In this document: positions 8,531 through 18,300 of the stretch, piece by piece
Layout: each line of letters opens with the position of its first letter
Numbering within the stretch: the first letter of the stretch is position 1
Assembly (NCBI RefSeq): GCF_004365915.1
Contig: NZ_SODI01000001.1
Location: 2,790,001-2,854,000 of the forward strand
DNA from: Cryobacterium psychrophilum
Lineage (GTDB): Bacteria > Actinomycetota > Actinomycetes > Actinomycetales > Microbacteriaceae
Length of the DNA: 64,000 bases
Direction of reading: 5' to 3'
Position numbers and translations under genes: made by a program
Notes under the pieces: generated by a model
Seen by the model: only the letters and a program-made list of their open reading frames with translations
Databases searched by the model: none
What the model was told of the DNA's origin: nothing

Positions 8531-10075
8531 CTACGCGCGCAGCGCCTTGATCCAGGCCTCGACGTCGTCCGCGGAGCGGGGGATAGCTGCCGACAGGTTC
8601 TCCGCGCCGGTCTCCGTCATGAGGATGTCGTCTTCGATGCGCACCCCGATTCCGCGGAACTCGGCCGGCACGGTGAGATCATCGGGCTGGAAGTAGAGTC
8701 CAGGTTCGATCGTGAAGACCATGCCGGGCTCGAGCACGCCATCCATGTACATGTCGCGGCGAGCCTTGGCGCAGTCGTGCACGTCGAGGCCGAGGTGGTG
8801 GCTCGTGCCGTGCACCATGTAGCGGCGGTGATGACCGTTGTGGGGCAGAAGAGCCTCCTCCGCCGTGACGGGCAGCATGCCCCACTCTGCGGTGCGGCGG
8901 GCGATGACCGCCATGGCGGCGGCATGCACGTCACGGAAGATTGCACCGGGAACCGCCACGGCGAATGCAGCATCCGCTGCCTCTCGCACGGTCTCGTACA
9001 CGAGGCGCTGCACCTCGGTGAAGGTTCCGTTCACCGGGAGCGTGCGGGTGATGTCGGCAGTGTAGTAGCTGTCGAGCTCCACGCCGGCGTCGAGGAGGAT
9101 GACGTCTCCCGGGGTGACGGGGCCGTCGTTGCGGGTCCAGTGCAAAATGCAGGCGTGCGGGCCGGATGCCGCGATCGTGTCGTAGCCGACGGCGTTGCCA
9201 TCGCTGCGTGCGCGGGTGTTGAACACGCCCTCGACGAGACGTTCGCCACGGGAATGTGCGCTCGAGTCCTGCAGGTCGCGAACCACATCGTCGAAGCCGC
9301 GCGCGGTCGCGTCAACGGCGAGGCGCATCTGGTTGATCTCCCAGTCATCCTTCACCAGGCGGAGCTCCGAGACGGCGCGGGCGAAGTCGTCGTCGACCTC
9401 GTGCAGGCCGTTCACCTCGACGCTGAAGGCGCTGTCGGTGGCATTGGAATCGAGAACGCGTTCCGCAACATAGCGCAGGCGGCCCTCGTCGACCTCAAGG
9501 GTGACCGTGGGATCGGCTTCGCGCAGCAGAAGGGTCTCGCCGTCCACGATGGCGAAAATACTGGCCAGGTCTGCAATGCCGCGCACGGTGATGGCGAGGT
9601 CGCTGGCTACCTGCGCGATGGAGGGACGCGGGCCGATCCAGAATTCACCGATGTCCGGGTTGGCGTAGAACTCGTCAGAGTCACGTCCGGCGCGCTCGCG
9701 GAAGTAAACGGTGGCGTCGTGGCCCGCTGCCCCGTTCGGTTCGAGCACGAGTACCGCGCCGGGCTCGGCGTCGCTGCCCCAACCGGTGAGGTGCGCGAAG
9801 GCCGAGTGCGCACGAAACGCGTAGTCGGTGTCGTTGGAGCGCTGCTTGAGGCGACCGGCGGGAACGATGAGTCGCTGCCCGGGGTACTGCGCCGAGAGAC
9901 GGTCACGACGAGCGGCGGCGTAGGCGGCCTGCTCGCGTGCAGGGGGGAGAACTTCGGTTCGCTCGGCCCAGCCGGATGAGATGAATGCCTTGAAACCCTC
10001 TGAACCCGGTGTCGTGGACCGGTTCTCGTTCGAGCGAGTGGGCGGGGTGATCGCGGTTGCGGTGGTATCAGCCAT
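8531..10075 (-). CDS. pepP: Xaa-Pro aminopeptidase (aminopeptidase P, M24B)
   Basis: 514 residues. The N-terminal AMP_N domain is followed by a pita-bread M24 domain. Metal ligands are visible: two Asp in DAGVELDSYYTADITRT, His in HGTSHHLGLDVHD, Glu in TIEPGLYF and Glu in GIGVRIEDDILMTE. It should remove N-terminal residues preceding proline, in the cytoplasm, using two Mn2+. I prefer the ATG at 10075; an in-frame ATG nine bases upstream is possible. It is monocistronic by appearance, flanked by a terminator and a short gap to the exonuclease-type gene. Confidence 0.92.
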   Translation of the reverse strand: MADTTATAITPPTRSNENRSTTPGSEGFKAFISSGWAERTEVLPPAREQAAYAAARRDRLSAQYPGQRLIVPAGRLKQRSNDTDYAFRAHSAFAHLTGWGSDAEPGAVLVLEPNGAAGHDATVYFRERAGRDSDEFYANPDIGEFWIGPRPSIAQVASDLAITVRGIADLASIFAIVDGETLLLREADPTVTLEVDEGRLRYVAERVLDSNATDSAFSVEVNGLHEVDDDFARAVSELRLVKDDWEINQMRLAVDATARGFDDVVRDLQDSSAHSRGERLVEGVFNTRARSDGNAVGYDTIAASGPHACILHWTRNDGPVTPGDVILLDAGVELDSYYTADITRTLPVNGTFTEVQRLVYETVREAADAAFAVAVPGAIFRDVHAAAMAVIARRTAEWGMLPVTAEEALLPHNGHHRRYMVHGTSHHLGLDVHDCAKARRDMYMDGVLEPGMVFTIEPGLYFQPDDLTVPAEFRGIGVRIEDDILMTETGAENLSAAIPRSADDVEAWIKALRA

Positions 10076-10128
10076 ACGCCCCATTGTCGCACTGTCACCT
10101 GACCCCTGCGCGGGAGCGGGCCGCTGGC

Positions 10129-11157
10129 TTACTGGCTGGTGAACGTGGCGACGATGGGCCGGTGGTCGCTGCCCGCGGAATCGAGCGATGTGATCACGTG
10201 CATGTTGGTGACGGTCCAGTTCGAGCTCGTCAGCACGTGATCGATCGGGCTGCCGAGGAGCGCAGGAATCTTTGTCGTCCAGGTGCCGATGGCGGCCGAA
10301 CCGGAGGACAACGCCGCGTCGTGGCAGTTTCCGAGCACGGCCCCGTCTTCAGACCCGCGCCCGCTCATGTGGTCAATGGTGGCGTTGAAATCGCCGGCCA
10401 TGATGATGTTGTCGTTCTGGCACTGGTCCGCGAGCCAGTCGAGATCGGACCGCCAGTTGGACATCTCGAATTCGATCGGTGCCACGGCGTGCACCGCCAC
10501 GATCGTCGGGCCGACGCCATTGACGGGGGTTGCCACGACGGTGGGGAGCACGTTCGTATTGCCCGGAGGGCCGGAGCCTGCCTCGTTGGTCACGGTGTAA
10601 TCGCCGAGGTCGGGACTGATCAGCAGCGTCGTGGACCGCGCCTTCGAGATCTCGTCAAAGGCGAGCGTGTGCACCCACATCGGCCGCCCGCCGGAACGCA
10701 TGGCCTCGGCGACGGCGATGCCGGCCTCTTGCGTCGTCTCCGGCAGTGTGATGACACTGGCGTTCTGTTCGAGAGCGAGTTTCGCGATCGCCGCAGCGCC
10801 GGGTGCGTCGCCGAGGGTGTTCCAGCTGAGCACCGTCACGGAGTCCGACGCCGGCGTTGCCTGCGCCGCGGCCTCCTCGCCGAGACCCCGCGACGCCAGG
10901 ATTCCCACGTTGGCCACACCGAAGAGCAATGTCAGCACAATGAAGACCGTCATTGTGCGCCGCCAGGGCCGGAATCGAGACAGCAGGAGAAAAAGGAGAA
11001 CCAGGAACCCGGCCCCCACTACGGCGAGGCCCCGCAACGAGACGGCGTGCGCGATCACCCAGGTGTTCTGCAGCCCGAAGGCCTGCGGCCATGCGAACAC
11101 GAGCAGGGTCGCAGCCGCCGCGACCGCGACCAGGGAACGTACGATTCGCGTGAACAT
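10129..11157 (-). CDS. Membrane-anchored endonuclease/exonuclease/phosphatase family protein
   Basis: 342 residues. Three N-terminal hydrophobic helices (roughly residues 8-26, 38-60, 70-90) are followed by an exo-endo-phosphatase domain with the motifs VTVLSWNTLG, ITLPETTQEAG, MAGDFNAT and SAGSDHRPIVATF, containing the Asn, Glu, Asp-Asn and Asp-His residues used for metal-dependent phosphoester cleavage. Topology places the catalytic domain outside the membrane if the third helix ends outward. Substrate could be DNA, a phospholipid or a sugar phosphate; the sequence does not decide. Divergent from the PHP gene. Confidence 0.82.
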   Translation of the reverse strand: MFTRIVRSLVAVAAAATLLVFAWPQAFGLQNTWVIAHAVSLRGLAVVGAGFLVLLFLLLSRFRPWRRTMTVFIVLTLLFGVANVGILASRGLGEEAAAQATPASDSVTVLSWNTLGDAPGAAAIAKLALEQNASVITLPETTQEAGIAVAEAMRSGGRPMWVHTLAFDEISKARSTTLLISPDLGDYTVTNEAGSGPPGNTNVLPTVVATPVNGVGPTIVAVHAVAPIEFEMSNWRSDLDWLADQCQNDNIIMAGDFNATIDHMSGRGSEDGAVLGNCHDAALSSGSAAIGTWTTKIPALLGSPIDHVLTSSNWTVTNMHVITSLDSAGSDHRPIVATFTSQ

Positions 11158-11264
11158 AGATTAGCTACGATAAACGCGCAGCCTGACAGAGTGCCCGGGT
11201 CCGATCGCCACACGGCGGCCCCGGTGTGATCCTCGCCGAACAGGAGACCCCGCGCACCGTCAAC

Positions 11265-11276
11265 TAATATGGGGTC
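11265..11276 (+). promoter_or_regulatory. -10 box immediately upstream of PHP gene (leaderless promoter)
   Basis: TAATAT at 11265-11270 is a consensus -10 hexamer and ends six bases before the ATG at 11277, so transcription would start at or next to the start codon. No Shine-Dalgarno sequence is present. Confidence 0.5.
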
Positions 11277-12146
11277 ATGCCAGTCGTCCGTCGGTTTCGT
11301 GCCCCCATCGATCTGCACACGCATTCGACTGTGTCGGATGGCACAGAAACCCCCGCCGAACTCATTCGTGCTGCGGCTCGGGCAGGCCTTGGCACGGTCG
11401 CACTGACCGACCACGATTCGACTGCCGGGTGGGACGACGCGGCCGAAACGGCCATCACGGAGGACATCACCCTGATTCCGGGCATGGAATTCAGTACCAG
11501 GGTCGACTATTCCAGCGTTCACCTGCTCGCCTACCTCTTCGACCCAACGGATGTCGGCATCGTCACGGAGATCGCGCGTATTCGCGCCGCTCGACTGACG
11601 CGGGCCGAGCAGATGGTGCAGCGCATCGGTTTCGACTACGCCCTCACGTGGGACGATGTTCTTGCTCAAACCATGGCCGATGCCACCGTGGGTCGGCCGC
11701 ACATCGCCGACGCGCTCGTGGCTCGCGGCCACGCCCTCACGCGCAGCGATGCCTTCGCTGGAATCCTGCACTGGAAGTCCGGCTACTACCAGCCGCACTA
11801 TGCGCCGGACCCGTTGCGCGCCGTAGAACTGGTGCGCGCCGCCGGGGGAGTGCCCGTGATCGCGCACCCCGCGACGCGTGGCGCCGTGGAAGTCATTCCT
11901 GAGACCCGCCTCGCCAAGCTCGCGCACGCCGGACTATTCGGCCTCGAATTGGAGCATCGGGAGAATCGCCCGGAGGCCACCGCGCATCTGGCCGAACTTG
12001 CCAAAAAATATGGACTCTTCGTCACCGGGTCGAGCGACTACCACGGCACCGGCAAGCCCAACCGGCTTGGCGAGAACACCACCGCGCCCGAGGTGCTCGA
12101 CCGCATCATTGAACAGGGACGCGGTTGCGTCCCCATCTACGGCTGA
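11277..12146 (+). CDS. PHP-domain phosphoesterase (nucleoside bisphosphatase/TrpH-like)
   Basis: 289 residues. The PHP signature IDLHTHSTVSDGTETPAEL at the N terminus gives the first metal-binding His pair; further ligands are in LTDHDST, IPGMEFS, VIAHPA and TGSSDYHG. This matches the YciV/TrpH family, which hydrolyses 3',5'-nucleoside bisphosphates or short RNA 5' ends with Mn2+. It appears to be single-gene, read from a promoter whose -10 box abuts the start codon. The exact substrate is inferred from family members. Confidence 0.85.
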   Translation: MPVVRRFRAPIDLHTHSTVSDGTETPAELIRAAARAGLGTVALTDHDSTAGWDDAAETAITEDITLIPGMEFSTRVDYSSVHLLAYLFDPTDVGIVTEIARIRAARLTRAEQMVQRIGFDYALTWDDVLAQTMADATVGRPHIADALVARGHALTRSDAFAGILHWKSGYYQPHYAPDPLRAVELVRAAGGVPVIAHPATRGAVEVIPETRLAKLAHAGLFGLELEHRENRPEATAHLAELAKKYGLFVTGSSDYHGTGKPNRLGENTTAPEVLDRIIEQGRGCVPIYG

Positions 12147-12252
12147 CGCCCGGGGCACAGTAAACGCCGCCCCTGCCGCGCCGGTGAGGGCGAGGCGGGA
12201 GCGGCGACGGTGATGCGCGGTGCTGCTGCGGGGAAGACGCTGCGGTGAAGGC

Positions 12253-13860
12253 CTAAACGGCGCCGCCGGACTGCGGCGAACGGCGACGGGTGCGGCTGCG
12301 GCGCAGCGGCGCGCTATTGCCGTCGTGGTGCTCGGCGCCTCCGCCGTCATGGGTTCCCGCCGCCGGCGTCGCGGCCGGGGCATTCGGATTGGTCGTGGGA
12401 CTCACTCGCGTGCGCGAACGGCTGCGGCCGGAGCGCTCGGCGCCGTCATTCGCCGGAACGCTCTCGGTGCGAGGAGCACCACCGCGAGCGGCATCGGCAC
12501 GGCCCGCGTCACCACGACCGGAACCCGACCGTGACCCGGAACGGGAAGCACTGGATCGAGCGGACTCCGCGCGACCCGCGCGGCCTGCGGGTGCGCCGGC
12601 GGCAGCCTCTTTCACCGGGGTGGCTCGCAGACGGCCCTTCGACCCGGCAGGGATCTTCAGGTCGGTGTAGAGATGCGGTGACGAGGAGTAGGTCTCCATC
12701 GGTTCCGGCTGGCCGAAGTCGAGGGCCTTGTTGATGAGTGACCACTTGTGCATGTCATCCCAGTCGACGAAGGTGACGGCGATGCCGGTCTTGCCCGCAC
12801 GACCGGTGCGACCCACGCGGTGCAGGTACGCCTTCTCGTCTTCCGGGATCGTGTGGTTGATGACGTGCGTGACGTCTTCGACGTCGATGCCGCGAGCCGC
12901 AACATCCGTCGCGATGAGGATGTCTTTCTTGCCCGCCTTGAACGAGGCCATTGCGCGCTCGCGTTGTTCCTGGTTCAGGTCGCCGTGCACCGCGGTGGCG
13001 TTGAAACCGCGGTCGCCGAGTTCTTCGACAAGCTTCGCCGCCGCACGCTTGGTGCGCGTGAAGATGACGGTCTTGCCGCGGCTCTCGGCCATGAGGATGC
13101 GACCGATGACCTCGTCCTTGTCCATGCTGTGTGCACGGTAGACGAGGTGCTCGATGTTTGCCTGCATGAGGCCCTCATCGGGATCGCTCGCGCGAATGTG
13201 GACGGGACGGTTCATGAACCGGCGAGCGAGCGCCACGATCGGTCCGGGCATCGTGGCCGAGAACAACATCGTATGGCGGTTGGCCGGCGTCTGCGCGAAG
13301 AGCTTCTCGATGTCGGAGAGAAACCCGAGGTCGAGCATCTTGTCGGCCTCGTCGAGCACCATCTCACGCACGTTGGCGAAGCTCAGCAGGCGCTGGTTGG
13401 CGAGGTCGAGCAGCCGACCGGGGGTGCCGACGACGATCTGTGCGCCGGCCTTGAGCTGCTCGATCTGACCTTCGTAGGCCTTGCCGCCGTAAATGGAGAC
13501 GATCTTTGTATCCCGGTTGCGGGCGGCGAGGACCAGGTCTTCAGAGACCTGTACGCACAGTTCGCGGGTGGGAACCACAATGAGCGCCTGAACGCCTGGT
13601 TCCGGGTTCAAGCCCAGACGCTGGATGACCGGAAGGCCAAAGCCGAAGGTCTTGCCGGTACCGGTCTTGGCCTGGCCGATGATGTCCTGACCGGACAGCG
13701 CGAGGGGGATGGTCTGGGTTTGAATGGGAAACGGTTCGAGGATTCCCTTGGCTGCGAGGGAGTCGACCATGTCCTGGTCAATATTGAGTTCGGAGAAAGT
13801 CACGAATGTATGCCTGTCATTAACTAGAACGGGGGTGCGCTCGTATTCTGTCTCGGGCAC
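12253..13860 (-). CDS. rhlE: DEAD-box RNA helicase (RhlE type)
   Basis: 535 residues. Both RecA domains are complete: Q motif (IQTQTIPLAL), motif I AKTGTGKT, motif II LDEADKM, motif III SAT, and the C-terminal ATDVAARGIDVEDV and HRVGRTGRAG. The last ~120 residues are a disordered Arg/Ser/Gly/Ala-rich tail ending in a basic cluster, a usual RNA-binding extension. An internal GTG at 13803 (giving VTFSELNIDQ) may be the true start, because the family usually begins there. It remodels structured RNA, probably in ribosome assembly or decay. Divergent from the ferritin-like gene, as in the M. tuberculosis rhlE region. Confidence 0.9.
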   Translation of the reverse strand: MPETEYERTPVLVNDRHTFVTFSELNIDQDMVDSLAAKGILEPFPIQTQTIPLALSGQDIIGQAKTGTGKTFGFGLPVIQRLGLNPEPGVQALIVVPTRELCVQVSEDLVLAARNRDTKIVSIYGGKAYEGQIEQLKAGAQIVVGTPGRLLDLANQRLLSFANVREMVLDEADKMLDLGFLSDIEKLFAQTPANRHTMLFSATMPGPIVALARRFMNRPVHIRASDPDEGLMQANIEHLVYRAHSMDKDEVIGRILMAESRGKTVIFTRTKRAAAKLVEELGDRGFNATAVHGDLNQEQRERAMASFKAGKKDILIATDVAARGIDVEDVTHVINHTIPEDEKAYLHRVGRTGRAGKTGIAVTFVDWDDMHKWSLINKALDFGQPEPMETYSSSPHLYTDLKIPAGSKGRLRATPVKEAAAGAPAGRAGRAESARSSASRSGSRSGSGRGDAGRADAARGGAPRTESVPANDGAERSGRSRSRTRVSPTTNPNAPAATPAAGTHDGGGAEHHDGNSAPLRRSRTRRRSPQSGGAV

Positions 13861-13947
13861 CGGTCACCGATCCTTGTCGGCGACGTATTTCCACCTTACT
13901 GCGCGGTGTGTGCCGCAGCCACAGGCGCGCGGTCGTATGCTGGGTTC

Positions 13948-14664
13948 GTGGTCACGTGGTTCGGTCGGCGCCCGCAGCGCGTGGAGGTACCCCGGCTCAC
14001 AGCCCGCGGGGTGGCACAGTCGAGCGTAAAAGTGGATATCGCATCCCTGACTCCCGACCTCATGCATTTTCTCGGCCAGGCCGCCTACTTCGAACTCGGT
14101 GAGTTCGAAAGCCTTGCTCGTGCCGTGGCCACCGCGCCGAACCTGGCAGCAAAGGAAGGGCTCAGCGCCGCCGCCGGTCGTGCGCTCTCCAAACACCACG
14201 GCCTGATCACCGAGATTCGCCGCCGCGGCACCGAGCCTGATGTTGCGATGGCCCCGTTCGTACCCGCGCTCGACCACTATCGCGCGCAGAGCCAGGGCGC
14301 CGATTGGCACGAGCTCCTACTGAGCTGCTACCTGACCGGCGGTCTGCTCGAGGACTTCTTCGTGCGTCTGTCCGACGGGCTTCCGCGCGACGTGGGCCCC
14401 CGAGTGGCCCAGTTGCTCGGCGAAGACTCGGGGACGACCGTACTGGTGCACGAGCTTCAGATGGCCATCACCGCCGACTCCGCCTTGGGTTCACGGCTCG
14501 CCATGTGGGGTCGCCGTCTTGTGGGCGACACTCTGCTCATCGCCCGCTCGGCCATGCCGGTATGCGAGCCCGACGTCTTCGCAGAGTCGCGCACCGAGCC
14601 GGTCTTCACGGAGATCATCGCCGCCCACACTCGCCGCATGGACGGCCTCGGGCTCACCGCCTAG
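13948..14664 (+). CDS. Ferritin-like fold protein (Rv3210c/MiaE-like)
   Basis: 238 residues from GTG 13948 (start chosen because VVTWFGRRP begins the conserved part; an upstream GTG at 13906 is possible). Four helices carry potential di-iron ligands: Glu in YFELGEFESL, His in SKHHGLITEI, Glu-Asp in GGLLEDFF and His-Glu in LVHELQMAI. Actinobacterial homologues are annotated as ferritin-like or tRNA-hydroxylase-like, but activity has not been shown to my knowledge. Its place next to rhlE and near DUF3107 and AdnAB is the same as in mycobacteria. Confidence 0.78.
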   Translation: MVTWFGRRPQRVEVPRLTARGVAQSSVKVDIASLTPDLMHFLGQAAYFELGEFESLARAVATAPNLAAKEGLSAAAGRALSKHHGLITEIRRRGTEPDVAMAPFVPALDHYRAQSQGADWHELLLSCYLTGGLLEDFFVRLSDGLPRDVGPRVAQLLGEDSGTTVLVHELQMAITADSALGSRLAMWGRRLVGDTLLIARSAMPVCEPDVFAESRTEPVFTEIIAAHTRRMDGLGLTA

Positions 14665-14712
14665 ACCCAGACCCACCGTCAGGTGCACTGGGCGGTGGAA
14701 GTGAGCGTGCCG

Positions 14713-15030
14713 TTAGTGCGTGCGGGGGCTTCCCGGTGCGCCGCTGTTCATGCCGGCATGCAGCATGTCGAGGTCAGCCTGGTTGCGTCGCCGGGCGAGC
14801 AGGAGCGCAATGGCAGCGGATGCCACGGCCGAGGCCACGAAGGACACCCACCAGATTGCGCCGGCGTCCCACTTCCACCCAAGCCAGGTGAGGGCCACCC
14901 AGGCCGCCGCGGCAACGACCGTGCCCAGGGCCGGCACGAGAACCGAACCCTGGGTGGACCGACCGGGCAGCAGATACCGTGCCGCGAGTCCCAGAAGCGT
15001 GCCGCCCAGGGACACGAACAGTAGTTCCAT
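14713..15030 (-). CDS. Small three-helix membrane protein of unknown function
   Basis: 105 residues. Three hydrophobic segments are visible (residues ~3-20, 30-50 and 63-83), followed by a short basic and polar tail (ARRRNQADLDMLHAG). No recognisable catalytic motif. The stop codon of the DUF3107 gene lies six bases before its ATG, so the two are probably co-transcribed on the minus strand. I do not recognise the family beyond its location. Confidence 0.65.
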   Translation of the reverse strand: MELLFVSLGGTLLGLAARYLLPGRSTQGSVLVPALGTVVAAAAWVALTWLGWKWDAGAIWWVSFVASAVASAAIALLLARRRNQADLDMLHAGMNSGAPGSPRTH

Positions 15031-15036
15031 GTGCTG

Positions 15037-15261
15037 TTAGGCGACGAAGCCGACGTGACGGGACTGCTCAGAGCCCAGTTCCACGTATGCGAGACCGACC
15101 GTGGGGATGATGTAAACCTTGCCCTTGTCGTCCTTCAGGGTCAGGTGCCCGGTCTGAGCAGCAAGTGCGGCCGCGACCGCTTCCTCGATCTCGGATGCGG
15201 GCTGTGAGGTTTCGAAACCAATCTCACGGGGAGAGTTGAAGATGCCAATGCGGATATCCAC
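15037..15261 (-). CDS. DUF3107 small protein (TB9.4/Rv3208A homologue)
   Basis: 74 residues from a GTG at 15261, preceded by a GAAAGG Shine-Dalgarno sequence 9 bases upstream; longer in-frame extensions run into the divergent adnA gene and are not supported. The sequence VDIRIGIFNSPREIGFE ... GKVYIIPTVGLAYVELG is characteristic of DUF3107, which in M. tuberculosis corresponds to the small antigen TB9.4. Function unknown; predicted compact alpha/beta cytoplasmic protein. An 18-bp inverted repeat lies just upstream. Confidence 0.85.
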   Translation of the reverse strand: MDIRIGIFNSPREIGFETSQPASEIEEAVAAALAAQTGHLTLKDDKGKVYIIPTVGLAYVELGSEQSRHVGFVA

Positions 15262-15279
15262 CAGATGAGCCTTTCGTTG

Positions 15280-15297
15280 CGTAACCGTCAGGTTACG
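15280..15297. promoter_or_regulatory. Perfect inverted repeat in the DUF3107-adnA intergenic region
   Basis: CGTAACC-GTCA-GGTTACG: two perfect 7-bp arms around 4 bases, positioned 19 bases upstream of the DUF3107 start codon and about 60 bases upstream of adnA. The size and symmetry fit a dimeric repressor operator. Confidence 0.45.
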
Positions 15298-15328
15298 ACA
15301 GAACGGCATGCCTGCCTGACACCGTTCA

Positions 15329-15351
15329 CTGTCGGCGCAACCAGATACCGT
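15329..15351 (+). promoter_or_regulatory. RecA-independent DNA-damage promoter (PafBC type) for adnA
   Basis: CTGTCGGCG-N8-TACCGT matches the published RecA-NDp consensus tTGTCRGTG-N8-TAnnnT with two mismatches in the first element and the exact 8-base spacing. The -10 element (15346-15351) ends seven bases before the adnA GTG at 15359, so a leaderless transcript is expected. Confidence 0.6.
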
Positions 15352-15358
15352 TGAAAAC

Positions 15359-18300
15359 GTGAACACCTCCAATCTTCCCGACACCGTCGAGTCCGAGGAA
15401 GCAATGTCCTCTGGTGTCATCGCCCCCGGCGTCGCAGGGTCGATCACCCTCGACGCCTCACAGCGGGCCGCGATCGATCTTCCCGATGGGCTGTCCTGCT
15501 CCGTCATCGGTGCTCCGGGAACGGGTAAGACGAGCACCCTGATCGAGCTCGTCGCTGACCGTGTGCTCGGCCGGGGATATTCGCCGAGCGAGGTGCTCGT
15601 GCTCGTTCCCACCCGCACCGGCGCCACAACTCTTCGGGATCGCCTGGGCCTCAGGCTTGGCATCCCCACGAATGGCCCGCTCGCCCGCAGCGCCAATTCG
15701 GTGGCATTCCAGATCGTGCGCAATGCGGAAGCCGTGTCGGGCGGGCCGGCGCCGACCCTGCTCACCGGCGGTGAACAGGACCAGATTATTGCCGAGCTGC
15801 TGCAGGGCCACCTCGATAGCGCTGCATCGGCGCACGATGCGGACGTCCCGCCAGGGAGCGCTCAGGCCACCTGGCCGCACTGGCCCGATACCCTCGGTCC
15901 CGACGTGCGCCGCCTGCGCGGATTCCGTACGGAGCTGCGTGACCTGATGATGCGCGCCGTCGAGTACGGAGTCACGACCGCGGCGTTGGCCCGGTACGGT
16001 GACAGCGAGCAGCGTCCGGAGTGGGTGGCAGCGGCGGAGTTCATCCGCGGCTACGAAGACGTGAAAGACCAGACGCGTCCCGGCCAATACGATTCCACCG
16101 AAATGGCCCAGTTCGCCGCCGCCGTCGTGGCGCAGGCCCCGGCCGGGGCCGCGGGAGAGGGCATACTCGGTGCGCTCGCCGGGTTGCGCCTGATTGTGCT
16201 GGACGATGCACAGGAGATCACCCAGGCCGCCCTCACCCTTCTCGCCCAGTTCGTGGCCCGCGGCGTCACGGTCATCGCGTTCGGCGACCCCGACATCAGC
16301 ACCGGCTCCTTTCATGGCGCCCACCCGGATGCTCTCGGCCGGCTCGGTGCCTACCTCAACGCCCCGGGTTCCCGCGGCGGCGGAGACCCCACGCACGTGG
16401 GCCCAGCGCTTGTCCTCACCACGGTGTACCGACACGGAGAAGGCATCCGCGGGGTCGTGCGCGAGATCAGCCATCGCATCGGCACTGCGGCGGCCGGCAC
16501 CCAGCGCGCGGCCCGGAGCGAGGGCGCAACGCTTGCGTCGGCGCCGCCCCCGCTCGAACCGGCCGGGCCGGTCGGGCCGGTGCCGGATGGGCAACCGTCG
16601 ACCGAGCCCGCAGCGTCCGCCGAGCCCGCAGCGTCCGCCGAGCCCGCAGCGTCCGCCGAGCCCGCACCGAGCAATGACCGGGTTCACACCTTTGTGGTGG
16701 ACAGCCCCGCCGAGCAACTCGCGGTGATTGCGCGGCGACTGCGTGAACGGCACGTGCTCAATGGTGTGCCGTGGGGCCGGATGGCCGTGATCGTGCGCAG
16801 CGGGTCGCTTGTCCCCTCGCTCTCCCGCGGGCTCGCTGCCCTCGAGGTGCCCACACAGGTGTCGACCGCGCAAACCGCCCTGCGTGACGACTACGCGGTG
16901 CGGGCCTTCATTCTCGCCCTTGAGGTGACCCTGGGCCGCAAGCCACTCGGTGCCGAAGCCGCCGTGGAGCTGCTGCGCGGCCCGCTCGGCGGACTCGATC
17001 CGATCACCCTGCGCCGGCTGCGGGCCGCATTGCGCCAACAGGAGCTGAGCCGGTCGCTCCCGGGCGATGAGAACGCCGACGAGCACACACCCACCGACCC
17101 GGCCCCGCCGCCCCGCCGCGACCGCACCTCGGACGAGCTGCTCGCCGCGGTCTTCACCACGCCGAGCCTGCTTGCCGCCATCGACAATCGCACCGCCCGT
17201 CGCGCCGCGAGCTGCGCCGAGAGTCTGCGCCAGGCCGCGATCGAGAACGCCGCAGGGGCCACGATCGAGGAACTCCTCTGGGGGCTCTGGCAGCGCAGCG
17301 GCCTCGCCAGGGAATGGAAGGAGCAATCCACCGGCACGGGGATCGTCGCCGACGAGGCCAACCACAATCTCGACGCCGTCGTGGCGCTCTTCTCCGCCGC
17401 GCAGCGCTATGTGGAGCGCACGCCGGGCGCACCCCCTGTCCTGTTCCTCGAGCACCTCGTCGACACCGACGTTCCCGAAGACACCCTCGCCCCGAGGTCC
17501 CTCGGCGATGCTGTCGTGGTGGCCACCCCGAGCGGAACAATCAACCGCGACTTCGAGATTGTGGTGCTTGCCGGAGTTCAGGCGAATGTCTGGCCCGACC
17601 TGCGCATCCGTGGATCGCTTCTCGGCGCCTTTGACCTTGCCGCTCTCGCCAGCCACGGCGAGAGCGCAGCGAGCACCGATCCTCGCCTTGAGGTGCTGCA
17701 TGACGAACTGCGCATGTTCGCCCAGGCCGCAAGCCGCGCGAGCAGCGAACTCATCGTCACGTGTATCAAGAGCGAAGAGAACGAGCCCTCTGCGTTCCTG
17801 CGCCTGCTCCCACCACCCGACGAGGCCAGCGCCGATCCCGACGACCCCAGCCACTACCCGCTGTCCCTGCGTGGTCTCGCGGGTCGTTTGCGCGCCGACC
17901 TCACCAGGGCAAGCTCGCCAGAGTCGGGTTCACACCGAAGCGTTCGGGCAGCGGATGCCGCGGCGACGCTCACTCGACTGGCCGACGCCAACGTGCCGGG
18001 CGCATCCGTCACCGAGTGGTACGGCCTGAGCGAACCGAGCACCCAGCGGCCGCTGAACGACCCGGACGCGGGTGACGGTCCTGTGCGAGTCTCCCCATCG
18101 CGGATGTCGGCGTTCGAGACGTGCCCGCTGCACTGGCTGATCGGGCAGGTGGGTGGCGGCACATCGAACACGGCGGCCAATCTCGGAACGATCATTCATA
18201 AGGTCATGGAGGAGTCGACCGTTCGAAGCCCCGACGCGCTCTGGCAGGGCGTCGAGGCCCGCTGGGACGAACTACAGTTCGACGCCGAATGGCAGTCGCG

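Noticed and set aside
12748..13827. Plus-strand 359-codon frame opposite rhlE
   Set aside because: Shadow of the DEAD-box gene; no domain pattern.
15458..17854. Long minus-strand open frame (798 codons) inside adnA
   Set aside because: Antisense to a well supported gene; composition is Gly/Arg/His-rich and carries no motif. It is a GC-skew shadow.
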